This document shows, piece after piece, positions 8,200 through 14,368 of a DNA stretch of 14,368 nt (position 1 is the stretch's first letter; each line of letters opens with the position of its first letter). The DNA is taken from positions 10,476-24,843 of the forward strand of contig PLIQ01000113.1 in the NCBI GenBank assembly GCA_003140115.1, given 5' to 3'. The stretch is from Actinomycetota bacterium. Lineage in GTDB: Bacteria > Actinomycetota > Actinomycetes > Streptosporangiales > Streptosporangiaceae. Position numbers and translations under genes: made by a program. Under the pieces are notes generated by a model that worked only from the letters and a program-made list of their open reading frames with translations, was not told the DNA's origin and did not search any database.

Positions 8200-8520
8200 G
8201 TCAGCAATCGTCTATAACGGTTCGATACACTGAGGATCTATGCCCATTTGCGGAAATATTAGCAGATCGCCGTTATTGTTCCTTTAGTGCACCACGCCCA
8301 CGTTCACCGGTGAGGAACTCGCCAAAGAAGGCGGCAGGGAGGGTGAGCGGCGGGTTCTATGTATAACGCGACTTTTACATCGGGTTTGATGGCTGGCGCT
8401 GGCTTGTGCAGGGGTCGCGTTCTGGAGCCGGATTTAGCTTCGGTGAATGACACGTCGCCTGGGTCATCTACTCCATTGTCCGGATCGTTCGACAGACAAC
8501 TAAGCCGATGGCTGTCCCAC

Positions 8521-8540
8521 CCCCCGGCCCATCCCGGGGG
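8521..8540 (-). terminator. GC-rich hairpin after the GH65 gene, probable terminator
   Basis: CCCCCGG and CCGGGGG form a perfect 7-bp stem around a 6-base loop, 20 bases beyond the GH65 stop on the minus strand. No T-run follows, which is common for actinobacterial hairpin terminators but makes the call less certain. Confidence 0.5.
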
Positions 8541-8560
8541 ACGGACGGGCCCAGGCCGGA

Positions 8561-10921
8561 TCAGGTACCGGTGACGCGGTTGTAGGGAGGACGCCCGGGC
8601 GGCTGCTCGGGGCGCGGTCCGGCCTTGATCGGCGGCACCTTGCGGTCCACGGCCCGGTGCCCGAGCTCGAACTCTTCGCCGTGGTGGGTGATGGTCAGCG
8701 GATCGCCGTCCACCAGCTGGTACCGGGCGCGGGCGCCCTGGATCGTGACGCTCAGCTTGCGGCCCTGGTAGCGCATCCGGAACATCAGCCGGGAGATGCC
8801 GTCGGGCAGCCGGGGGCTGAAGGCCAGCGGGCCGTTGCCCGCGCGCATCCCGCCGAAGCCCGCCACCAGCGCTATCCACGCCCCGGCCAGCGAGGCCATG
8901 TGGACGCCGTCGGAGGTGTTGTGCTCCACGTCCCGCAGGTCCATCAGCGCGGCCTCGGCCAGGTAGTCATGGGCGAGATCCAGCTGGCCGACCTCGGCGG
9001 CCATCACGGCCTGGGTGCAGGCCGACAGCGAGGAGTCGCGCACGGTGAGCGGTTCGTAGTAAGCGAAGTTGGCCGCCTTCTGCTCGGTGGTGAACGCCTC
9101 TGACCGCAGGTACATGGCCAGCACCAGGTCCGCCTGCTTGACGACCTGCTTGCGGTACAGCTGGAAGTACGGGTAGTGCAGCAGCAGCGGGTACTTCTCC
9201 TCCGGGGTGTTCTTGAAGTCCCACCGCGCGTAGTCGGTGAACCCCTCGTGCTGCGGGTGCACGCCCAGGCGCTCGTCGAACGGGATGTGCATCGCGTTGG
9301 AGGCGTCGCGCCAGGACGCCGCCTCTTCGGTGCTCACGCCGAGCGCCTCGGCCTCGGCGGGCAGCCGGGCGGTCGCGTCCGCGGCGCTGGCCAGGTTGGA
9401 CTGGGCCATCAGGTTGGTATAGACGTTGTTGTCCTTGATCGCGCTGTACTCGTCCGGGCCGGTCACGCCCTCGATCCGGAAGTGGCCCATCGCGTCGTGC
9501 TGGCCGAGCGAGCGCCACAGCCGCGCGGTCTCGACCAGCAGCTCCAGGCCGACCTCGGTCTCGAACTTGGCGTCCTGGGTGGCGTCCAGGTAGCGGCTGA
9601 CCGCGTCGGCGATGTCGGCGTTGATGTGGAACGCGGCGGTCCCGGCCGGCCAGTAACCGGAGCACTCCTGCCCGCGGATCGTCCGCCACGGGAACGCCGC
9701 CCCGGCCAGGCCCAGGTCGGTCGCGTGCTGCTTGGCCACGTCGAGGATCAGGTGCCGCCAGCGCAGCGCGTCGGCCGCAGCGGCCGGCTGGGTGTAGGTG
9801 AGCACCGGCAGCACGAACGTCTCGGTGTCCCAGAACGTGTGCCCGTCGTAGCCGCTGCCGGTCAGGCCCTTGGCCGCGATCGGCCGCAGCTCGGCCCGCG
9901 CGCCGGCCTGCAGGATGTGGAACAGGCCGAAGCGCACGGCCTGCTGGACCTCGGCGTCGCCGTCCAACTCGACGTCGGCACCGTCCCAGAACTCGTCCAG
10001 GTAGGCGCGCTGCTCGGCCAGCAGGCCGTCCCAGCCGGTCAGATGGGCGGCGGCCAGCGCGCCGATGATCTGGTCGATCATCGCGGGCCTGGACCGCTGG
10101 CTCGACCAGCCGTAACTGACGAACTTCACGATGTTGAGCTGCTCGCCCTGGGCCAGCTCGGTCGCCATCGTGGACCGGCCCAGGTCCGGATAGGACTCGG
10201 TCCGGCAGGCCATCTTGTCCGGGCCGGTGATCACGTGCGACATCCCGGCCGCCATCCGCAGCTGGCTGGCGCGCGTCCGGTGGACCAGCACGACCCGGGG
10301 CGGGGTGGCCTCGTAGGTCTGGTGCTCCTCGCTGACCAGCGGGGCTTCCAGGATGGCGGCCAGCCGGGGATCGTTGCCCCGCTGGGGCATCTCCTCGTTG
10401 GTGACCAGCTCGGACTGCAGCACCACCCGCAGGTCCTGGTCCACCGGCTCGACCGTGTAGCTGATCGCGGCGACCGCGCGCTGGGTCAGCGACACCATGC
10501 GCACCGAGGTCACCTTGACCCGGGCCCCGGCCGGGGAGGACCAGTCCACGGTCCGGGTCAGCGTGCCCGCCCGCAGGTCCAGGATGCGCTCGTGGGAGTT
10601 CAGCGTCCCGTACCTGATGTCGAACGGCTCGTCGTCGACCATCAGCCGGATGATCTTGCCGTTGGTGACGTTGATGACGGTCTGCCCGCTCTCGGGGAAC
10701 CCGTAGCCGGCCTCGGCGTAGGGCAGCGGCCGGACCTCGTACATGGAGTTGAGGTAGGTGCCGGGCAGCCCGTGCGGGTCGCCCTCGTCGAGGTTGCCGC
10801 GCAGCCCGATGTGCCCGTTGGACAGCGCGAAGATCGACTCGCTCTGGGCGAGGAGATCCAGGTTCAGTTCCTTCTCAACGAGCCGCCAGGGCTCGGTCCC
10901 GTACGCGGCCTGCTTGATCAT
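8561..10921 (-). CDS. Glycoside hydrolase family 65 alpha-glucosyl disaccharide phosphorylase
   Basis: A 786-residue GH65 enzyme, the usual length of the family. These cytoplasmic inverting phosphorylases split maltose, trehalose, kojibiose or nigerose with phosphate into glucose and beta-glucose 1-phosphate. Seen in order: an N-terminal beta-sandwich domain (about 8-280; SNGHIGLRGNLDEG), a helical linker, the (alpha/alpha)6 barrel (about 325-690) with GHTFWDTETFVLPVL (360-374), the general acid E491 in GVTGPDEYS, KQADLVLAMY (595-604) and EHNTSDGVHMASLAGAW (666-682) near the phosphate site, then a C-terminal beta domain and a Pro-rich tail. Which disaccharide it uses cannot be read from the motifs. 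ATG 10921 overlaps the stop of the upstream HAD gene by 4 bases and has AAGGA before it. The pairing with a beta-phosphoglucomutase-like gene (as in mycobacterial Rv3400/Rv3401) supports a phosphorylase rather than a hydrolase. Confidence 0.92.
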   Translation of the reverse strand: MIKQAAYGTEPWRLVEKELNLDLLAQSESIFALSNGHIGLRGNLDEGDPHGLPGTYLNSMYEVRPLPYAEAGYGFPESGQTVINVTNGKIIRLMVDDEPFDIRYGTLNSHERILDLRAGTLTRTVDWSSPAGARVKVTSVRMVSLTQRAVAAISYTVEPVDQDLRVVLQSELVTNEEMPQRGNDPRLAAILEAPLVSEEHQTYEATPPRVVLVHRTRASQLRMAAGMSHVITGPDKMACRTESYPDLGRSTMATELAQGEQLNIVKFVSYGWSSQRSRPAMIDQIIGALAAAHLTGWDGLLAEQRAYLDEFWDGADVELDGDAEVQQAVRFGLFHILQAGARAELRPIAAKGLTGSGYDGHTFWDTETFVLPVLTYTQPAAAADALRWRHLILDVAKQHATDLGLAGAAFPWRTIRGQECSGYWPAGTAAFHINADIADAVSRYLDATQDAKFETEVGLELLVETARLWRSLGQHDAMGHFRIEGVTGPDEYSAIKDNNVYTNLMAQSNLASAADATARLPAEAEALGVSTEEAASWRDASNAMHIPFDERLGVHPQHEGFTDYARWDFKNTPEEKYPLLLHYPYFQLYRKQVVKQADLVLAMYLRSEAFTTEQKAANFAYYEPLTVRDSSLSACTQAVMAAEVGQLDLAHDYLAEAALMDLRDVEHNTSDGVHMASLAGAWIALVAGFGGMRAGNGPLAFSPRLPDGISRLMFRMRYQGRKLSVTIQGARARYQLVDGDPLTITHHGEEFELGHRAVDRKVPPIKAGPRPEQPPGRPPYNRVTGT

Positions 10922-11685
10922 CGGGCGTCCTTGTCCGAGGGTCCGTCTTGGTCGAGGAGCTCCGACACGTCCTTGACCACGATGTCGGCGCCGTGCGCCT
11001 TGAGCTCGGCCGCCTGGCCGACCCGGTCCACGCCGACCACCAGGGCGAAGTGGCCCGCGTGACCCGCGGCCACGCCGGCCTGTGCGTCCTCGAAAACCAC
11101 CGCATGGGCCGGGGGCACTTTGAGCGCCTCGGCGGCGGCTAGGAAGGTGTCCGGTGCCGGCTTTCCGCGCAGGCCGCGCTCCTTGGCCACCACCCCGTCG
11201 ATCCTGGCGTCGAACAGGTCCTCGATGCCCGCGGCGTGCAGGACCTGCTGGGCATTAGCACTGGCCGAGACGATCGCGGTGGCGATGCCCCCGCCCCGCA
11301 CCGCCTTGATATAGGTGATCGTGCCCTCGTACACCTGGACCCCGCCGGCCGCAATCTTGGCCAGGACCAGGTCGTTCTTGCGGTTGCTCAGCCCGTACAG
11401 GGTGGGCGTCCCCGGCGGGTCATCTGGCGTGCCCTGGGGCAGGTCGATGCCGCGGGACTCCAGGAACGACCTGGTGCCGTCCAGCCGTGGCTTGCCGTCG
11501 ACGTAGGCGTCGTACTCGTGGTGCGGATCGAAGGGGACGAACTTGGTCCCGGTGGCCTGGGCGCGTTCGCGGAGGAATTCGTCGAACATCTCCTTCCACG
11601 CCGCCGCGTGGATCGTCGCGGTCTGCGTCACCACGCCGTCCATGTCAAACAGGCAGGCCAAAACGCCGTCAGGAAGCCCGAACAT
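10918..11685 (-). CDS. HAD-superfamily beta-phosphoglucomutase-like protein
   Basis: A 255-residue HAD enzyme of the beta-phosphoglucomutase family. It probably converts beta-glucose 1-phosphate to glucose 6-phosphate in the cytoplasm, the step that follows the GH65 phosphorylase encoded next. HAD motif I is FDMDGVVT with nucleophile D14 and acid/base D16; the cap domain occupies about 20-105 (HAAAWKEMFDEFL, PHHEYDAYVDGKPRLDG); motif II is IVSAS (S140); motif III is K175 in RGKPAPDTFL; motif IV is VFEDAQAGV with E199 and D200. These cap motifs are typical of the trehalose/maltose phosphorylase-linked subgroup. ATG 11685 has GGAGGGG at good distance. It follows the DUF2469 gene by 19 bases and overlaps GH65 by 4 bases, so the two are probably translated together. 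Confidence 0.9.
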   Translation of the reverse strand: MFGLPDGVLACLFDMDGVVTQTATIHAAAWKEMFDEFLRERAQATGTKFVPFDPHHEYDAYVDGKPRLDGTRSFLESRGIDLPQGTPDDPPGTPTLYGLSNRKNDLVLAKIAAGGVQVYEGTITYIKAVRGGGIATAIVSASANAQQVLHAAGIEDLFDARIDGVVAKERGLRGKPAPDTFLAAAEALKVPPAHAVVFEDAQAGVAAGHAGHFALVVGVDRVGQAAELKAHGADIVVKDVSELLDQDGPSDKDAR

Positions 11686-11704
11686 CCGCCCCTCCGCCGA
11701 AAAG

Positions 11705-12034
11705 TTATGCCGGGAAGTCCGGCTTGTCCGCTGGAACCTCCAGGTCCGCCTTGGCCAGCTCCTCGATGTTGACGTCCTTGAAGGTGACTACACGCACGTT
11801 CTTGACGAACCTCGCGGGGCGGTACATGTCCCACACCCACGCGTCTCGCATCGTAACCTCGAAGAAAACCTCGCCGTTGTCGCTTGACCGTACGTTCAGC
11901 TCGACGTCATTAGTGAGATAGAAACGGCGCTCGGTCTCGACCACGTGGGTGAACAATCCGACCACGTCGCGGTACTCGCGATAGAGCTGAAGCTCCATCT
12001 CGGCCTCGTACTTCTCAAGGTCCTCCGCGCTCAT
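11705..12034 (-). CDS. DUF2469 domain protein (actinobacterial conserved)
   Basis: A 109-residue protein matching DUF2469, a small acidic family found almost only in actinobacteria and usually next to rnhB and lepB, as here. The family sequence is plain: MSAEDLEKYEAEMELQLYRE, YRDVVGLFTHVVETERRFYL, VFFEVTMRDAWVWDMYRPAR, then VRVVTFKDVNIEEL. No signal peptide or membrane segment; function unknown. ATG 12034 has GAGGAG about 9 bases upstream. It lies 37 bases after rnhB and 19 before the HAD gene, within the same operon. Confidence 0.93.
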   Translation of the reverse strand: MSAEDLEKYEAEMELQLYREYRDVVGLFTHVVETERRFYLTNDVELNVRSSDNGEVFFEVTMRDAWVWDMYRPARFVKNVRVVTFKDVNIEELAKADLEVPADKPDFPA

Positions 12035-12071
12035 GCGCTCATTCTCCTCTCGTTCTCCCCGAATGCACCCG

Positions 12072-12911
12072 TCAGGCTCTGGTACGGAGCAGGTCCATGG
12101 CGTCCGCCGGATCCACGGCGGCCATGAGTTCCATCGGGTCCGCGGGGTCTATCGGCGCCACGGGGTCCGCCTGGACCGCCATGGGGTCTATCCGGGCCAA
12201 GGGGTCACCCTGGACCGCCACCCGGTTCACGTTCACGAATGAGTACCTATGGACCGGCGACGGCCCGTGCTCGGCCAGGGCCCTTTCGTGCTCGTCGGTG
12301 TTGTACCCCTTGTGCCGGTCGAAACCATACAAGGGATAACGTTCGTGCAGGTCCCGCATCATCCGGTCCCGGCTCACCTTCGCCACGACCGAGGCGGCGG
12401 CCACCGACGCGGTAACCCGGTCACCCTTCCAGACGGCCAGGGCGGGCGCGCCCAGGCCGCGGACGGGGAATCCGTCGGTCAGTACGTACCCCGGCCGGCA
12501 GCGCAGCCCGGCGAACGCGCGGCGCATGCCGGCCACGTTGCAGACGTGCAGGCCGAGCGCGTCGATCTGGTCGTTGCCGATGACCACCACGTGCCAGTCC
12601 AGCGCCCAGCGGAGCACCTCGGCGTAGGCGTCCTCCCGGGCCGCGGCGGTCAGCAGCTTGGAGTCGGCCAGGCCGCGTATGCGCTTGATGTGAGCCGGGT
12701 CCACGACCACGGCCGCCACCACCAGCGGCCCCGCGCAGGCGCCCCGGCCCGCCTCGTCGATGCCCGCCACCGGCGCGAACCCGGCCTTGGCGAGCACGGA
12801 CTCGTAGGCGCCGAGCCCCCCGTCGCGCCGGGGCGTATAGCCCACGTACCGGGGAGGAGCGGCTGGGGGGTGGGGGTCGCTGGCGGTCAGCGCCCCGGGA
12901 TCGCGGCTCAT
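12072..12911 (-). CDS. rnhB: Ribonuclease HII
   Basis: RNase HII of 279 residues, which nicks RNA in RNA/DNA hybrids and starts removal of ribonucleotides misincorporated in DNA. The catalytic DEDD set is present: D52 and E53 in GIDEAGRG, D146 in LTDGFPV and D164 in WKGDRV. SVAAASVVAKVSRDRMM (about 169-185), YGFDRHKGYNTDEH (195-208) and GPSPVHRYSF (216-225) are family signatures. ATG 12911 overlaps the lepB stop (ATGA) and has no ribosome site of its own, which points to coupled translation. The core ends near residue 228; a tail of about 50 residues follows, made of DP-rich near-repeats (VQGDPLARIDPMA, VQADPVAPIDPAD), which is unusual for the family and derives from a 39-bp tandem duplication. 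An N-terminal stretch of about 35 residues before the core is Pro/Ala-rich. Confidence 0.95.
   Translation of the reverse strand: MSRDPGALTASDPHPPAAPPRYVGYTPRRDGGLGAYESVLAKAGFAPVAGIDEAGRGACAGPLVVAAVVVDPAHIKRIRGLADSKLLTAAAREDAYAEVLRWALDWHVVVIGNDQIDALGLHVCNVAGMRRAFAGLRCRPGYVLTDGFPVRGLGAPALAVWKGDRVTASVAAASVVAKVSRDRMMRDLHERYPLYGFDRHKGYNTDEHERALAEHGPSPVHRYSFVNVNRVAVQGDPLARIDPMAVQADPVAPIDPADPMELMAAVDPADAMDLLRTRA
12144..12221. repeat. 39-bp tandem duplication in the 3' end of rnhB
   Basis: Bases 12144-12182 and 12183-12221 are adjacent direct repeats of 39 bp with 33 identical positions, encoding two 13-residue DP-rich units. Weaker relatives continue toward the stop codon (DPADPMELMAAVDPAD). Confidence 0.85.
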
Positions 12912-14071
12912 GACAGTTCGCAGCGTACGCCAGTTGGCACGGTGGCGCGGCCAACGCCGCGGGCCCGGGCTAACCGCGCGGCGGGTGCTTTGGGTCCCCG
13001 CCGGCGGCGCCGGGCGACCCGCATCCGGACCCGGCGCTGCATCCAGGTAAGCGGGATCGCGCCCGCGAATCCCAGGACCAGCGGAACGGTTTGCCTGGTG
13101 GGCTCGGCCCGCGCGGACAGCAAATCAGCGCCGACGGCGGGCGGTCCCGCCGCGTGCGAGCCGTTCAGGGCCGACTGCTCGAAGGTGGCCGGAATGGGCA
13201 GGATCCGCAATCGGTTGACCGGCCAGATAATGATGAAGGCCCGGCCGACCACCGCGCTCTCCGGGATCGTCCCGCCGCCGGGATCACCCATGTGGTCCCG
13301 GGAGTCGGCGGACCAGAACCGGTTGTCGCCCATGACCCACAGCCGCCCGGGCGGGACCACGATGTTGAACCGGGACAGCGAGGGAGCAGAGCCCGGATAC
13401 AGGTACGACTGCTCGTTCAGCGGAACGCCGTTGACGGTGACCCGGCCCTGCGCGTCGCAGCAGGCCACCCGGTCGCCGGGGATCCCGATGACCCGCTTGA
13501 TGAGGATGTCGCCGGGAGTCCCGAAGCCGAACATGCTGGCAAAGCCGCTAGCGAACTGCTGGAAGATATTCCCGGCCACCGGGACCGTGCCCGGATCCCA
13601 GGAGCCATCGCCGTTGAAGACCACAATGTCGCCGCGGTGAATATCGCGGATGTGGTAGACGATCTTGTTGACCAGCACCCGGTCATTGACCTCAAGCGTA
13701 TTCTCCATCGACCCCGACGGAATCCAAAAGGCCTGGATCGCAAAGGTCTTGATCAACACCGCGAGCAGCAGCGCGATCACGACCAGGATCGGGAACTCAC
13801 GCCAGAACGACCGCTGCTTGCGCTTGCTCTTGCCCTTGCGCCGGTGGGCGGTGGCCGGCGCGCCGGGATCGACGGAATCGCCGGCCGGCGCCGAACCCTC
13901 CGCACCGGACGAGTCCGCGGCGGCCCCCGGGGCGGACTCGGCCTCCGGCTGCCGGTCGGCCTGCGCGTTCGCGGCGGTCTCGTCGGCGGCTGCCGGCGAG
14001 TCCGTGTCCGACCTGACCGCGGATCCGGAGTCCCGTGCTTCGGACGCGGCGCTGTCCTGCGGACCGCTCAC
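12908..14071 (-). CDS. lepB: Type I signal peptidase (LepB)
   Basis: Membrane-bound signal peptidase I of 387 residues, which removes signal peptides from proteins leaving by Sec or Tat. Layout: an Ala/Asp/Glu-rich, probably disordered cytoplasmic N-terminus (1-75), a basic patch (HRRKGKSKRKQRS), a transmembrane helix (about 92-112, FPILVVIALLLAVLIKTFAI), then the external catalytic domain with Ser121 in IPSGSMENTL, Lys192 in ILIKRVIGIPGD, and box E GDNRFWSADSRDHMG (249-262). A second hydrophobic segment (about 328-345, TVPLVLGFAGAIPLTWM) followed by an Arg-rich end gives the C-terminal anchor seen in several actinobacterial SPases. The catalytic domain carries a Gly/Phe-rich insertion (about 163-187). 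GTG 14071 is chosen, with GAGGGG about 12 bases upstream. First gene of the operon that continues into rnhB with a 4-base overlap. Confidence 0.95.
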   Translation of the reverse strand: MSGPQDSAASEARDSGSAVRSDTDSPAAADETAANAQADRQPEAESAPGAAADSSGAEGSAPAGDSVDPGAPATAHRRKGKSKRKQRSFWREFPILVVIALLLAVLIKTFAIQAFWIPSGSMENTLEVNDRVLVNKIVYHIRDIHRGDIVVFNGDGSWDPGTVPVAGNIFQQFASGFASMFGFGTPGDILIKRVIGIPGDRVACCDAQGRVTVNGVPLNEQSYLYPGSAPSLSRFNIVVPPGRLWVMGDNRFWSADSRDHMGDPGGGTIPESAVVGRAFIIIWPVNRLRILPIPATFEQSALNGSHAAGPPAVGADLLSARAEPTRQTVPLVLGFAGAIPLTWMQRRVRMRVARRRRRGPKAPAARLARARGVGRATVPTGVRCELS

Positions 14072-14241
14072 CTAGACCCACACCCCTCGTCGACCCTCAC
14101 CGTCATCCAGTGAGCTTAGCGCCATTACCTGAGGGCGGGACCGGCCGCGCGGGGCGTGCCGATCCGGATAGGCCCGCGATAAGACGCCGATAAGCGCGCA
14201 ATTCGCGACCCAATGCGCGGTTCGCGTTATTGAGCCGGGCG
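14072..14241. other. Gap upstream of lepB
   Basis: These 170 bases probably carry the promoter or leader of the lepB operon, but no clear -35/-10 pair is visible. Two copies of CGATAAG (14177-14183 and 14188-14194) lie 11 bp apart, one helical turn, in the same orientation; their meaning is unknown. No gene is supported here. Confidence 0.4.
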
Positions 14242-14368
14242 CTAGCGGCGGCGGCGGAGCAGGAGCCACGGCGCGCCGAGCAGGCCGGCACCCGCGGCCG
14301 CCCCGGCCACCGGAACGGCGACCACCGCGCTCAGCGCGGTCCCGCCGACGTCCGCGGCACCGATCAAG
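14242..14368 (-). CDS. C-terminal end of an unidentified protein with a membrane segment (partial)
   Basis: The last 42 codons of a minus-strand gene that starts outside the window. They read LIGAADVGG, then a hydrophobic Ala/Val/Gly stretch (TALSAVVAVPVAGAAAGAGL), LGAPWLLL and RRRR before the TAG stop. This is a C-terminal transmembrane helix with a positively charged cytoplasmic end. In actinobacteria a second signal peptidase gene often stands here and has such a tail, so that is a reasonable guess, but no catalytic motif is inside the window. Confidence 0.55.
   Translation of the reverse strand, partial: LIGAADVGGTALSAVVAVPVAGAAAGAGLLGAPWLLLRRRR

Larger units (their letters stand above)
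8057..8560. other. AT-richer intergenic region between GH65 gene and DUF11 gene
   Basis: These 504 bases contain no supported gene. From the right: the terminator-like hairpin of the GH65 operon (8521-8540), about 200 bases with no recognisable feature (a short plus-strand frame at 8359 has no good ribosome site or protein character), then an AT-richer stretch (about 8180-8300) leading to the promoter and leader of the DUF11 gene. The base composition contrasts with the GC-rich flanks and suggests foreign or fast-changing DNA. Confidence 0.6.

Noticed and set aside
8359..8574. Short plus-strand frame of 71 codons in the GH65-DUF11 gap
   Set aside because: No ribosome site at proper distance, no recognisable protein features, and it runs into the terminator hairpin and the GH65 3' end.
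9176..11062. Long plus-strand open frame (about 628 codons) opposite the GH65 and HAD genes
   Set aside because: It is the antisense shadow of two clearly recognisable genes; the translation is Arg/Gly/Val/Pro-rich with no domain, as expected from high-GC third positions.

Overview
The window reads as a chromosomal housekeeping segment from a high-GC actinobacterium. The GC content is very high, GTG starts are common, and the gene order (signal peptidase I, RNase HII, DUF2469, YraN, YifB/ComM, DprA, XerC-like recombinase, ribosomal protein S2) is a well-known actinobacterial neighbourhood. DUF2469 is itself a marker of the phylum. The genus cannot be fixed from the sequence. All genes but one lie on the minus strand, so transcription runs from right to left.

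Right part (14368 to 8561): the tail of an unidentified protein with a C-terminal membrane segment is followed by lepB, rnhB, a DUF2469 gene, a beta-phosphoglucomutase-like HAD phosphatase and a GH65 disaccharide phosphorylase. They are tightly packed: lepB/rnhB and HAD/GH65 share 4-base ATGA overlaps, and the other gaps are 19 and 37 bases. The last two genes form a metabolic pair: the phosphorylase would split an alpha-glucosyl disaccharide with phosphate to beta-glucose 1-phosphate, and the mutase would turn that into glucose 6-phosphate. The pair sits at the end of an export and DNA-maintenance operon. A GC-rich hairpin follows it.

Middle part (8560 to 6322): an AT-richer island contains a promoter, a 5' leader with a strong small hairpin, and one secreted surface-type protein. 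That protein has a signal peptide, two nearly identical DUF11 repeats, a short collagen-like tract encoded by an 18-bp minisatellite, and a WxL-like C-terminal beta domain. It looks like a lineage-specific insertion into the conserved block. Between it and yraN lie two DnaA-box-like 9-mers 30 bp apart.

Left part (6321 to 1): yraN, yifB/comM and dprA form a compact set linked to handling of incoming or single-stranded DNA (2-base gap, then a 4-base overlap). It converges with the only plus-strand gene, a 201-residue protein of unknown function. Diverging from that gene is a tyrosine recombinase with an Ala-rich insertion. A 732-base gap with several inverted repeats, possibly a decayed insertion-sequence end, separates it from rpsB, which is cut by the left edge.

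I found no CRISPR array, tRNA, rRNA or intact mobile element, and no clear-cut new multi-gene system. The less ordinary items are the repeat-built surface protein and its leader, the paired DnaA boxes, the plus-strand unknown gene, the GH65/HAD pair in this operon, and the repeat-rich gap next to rpsB.
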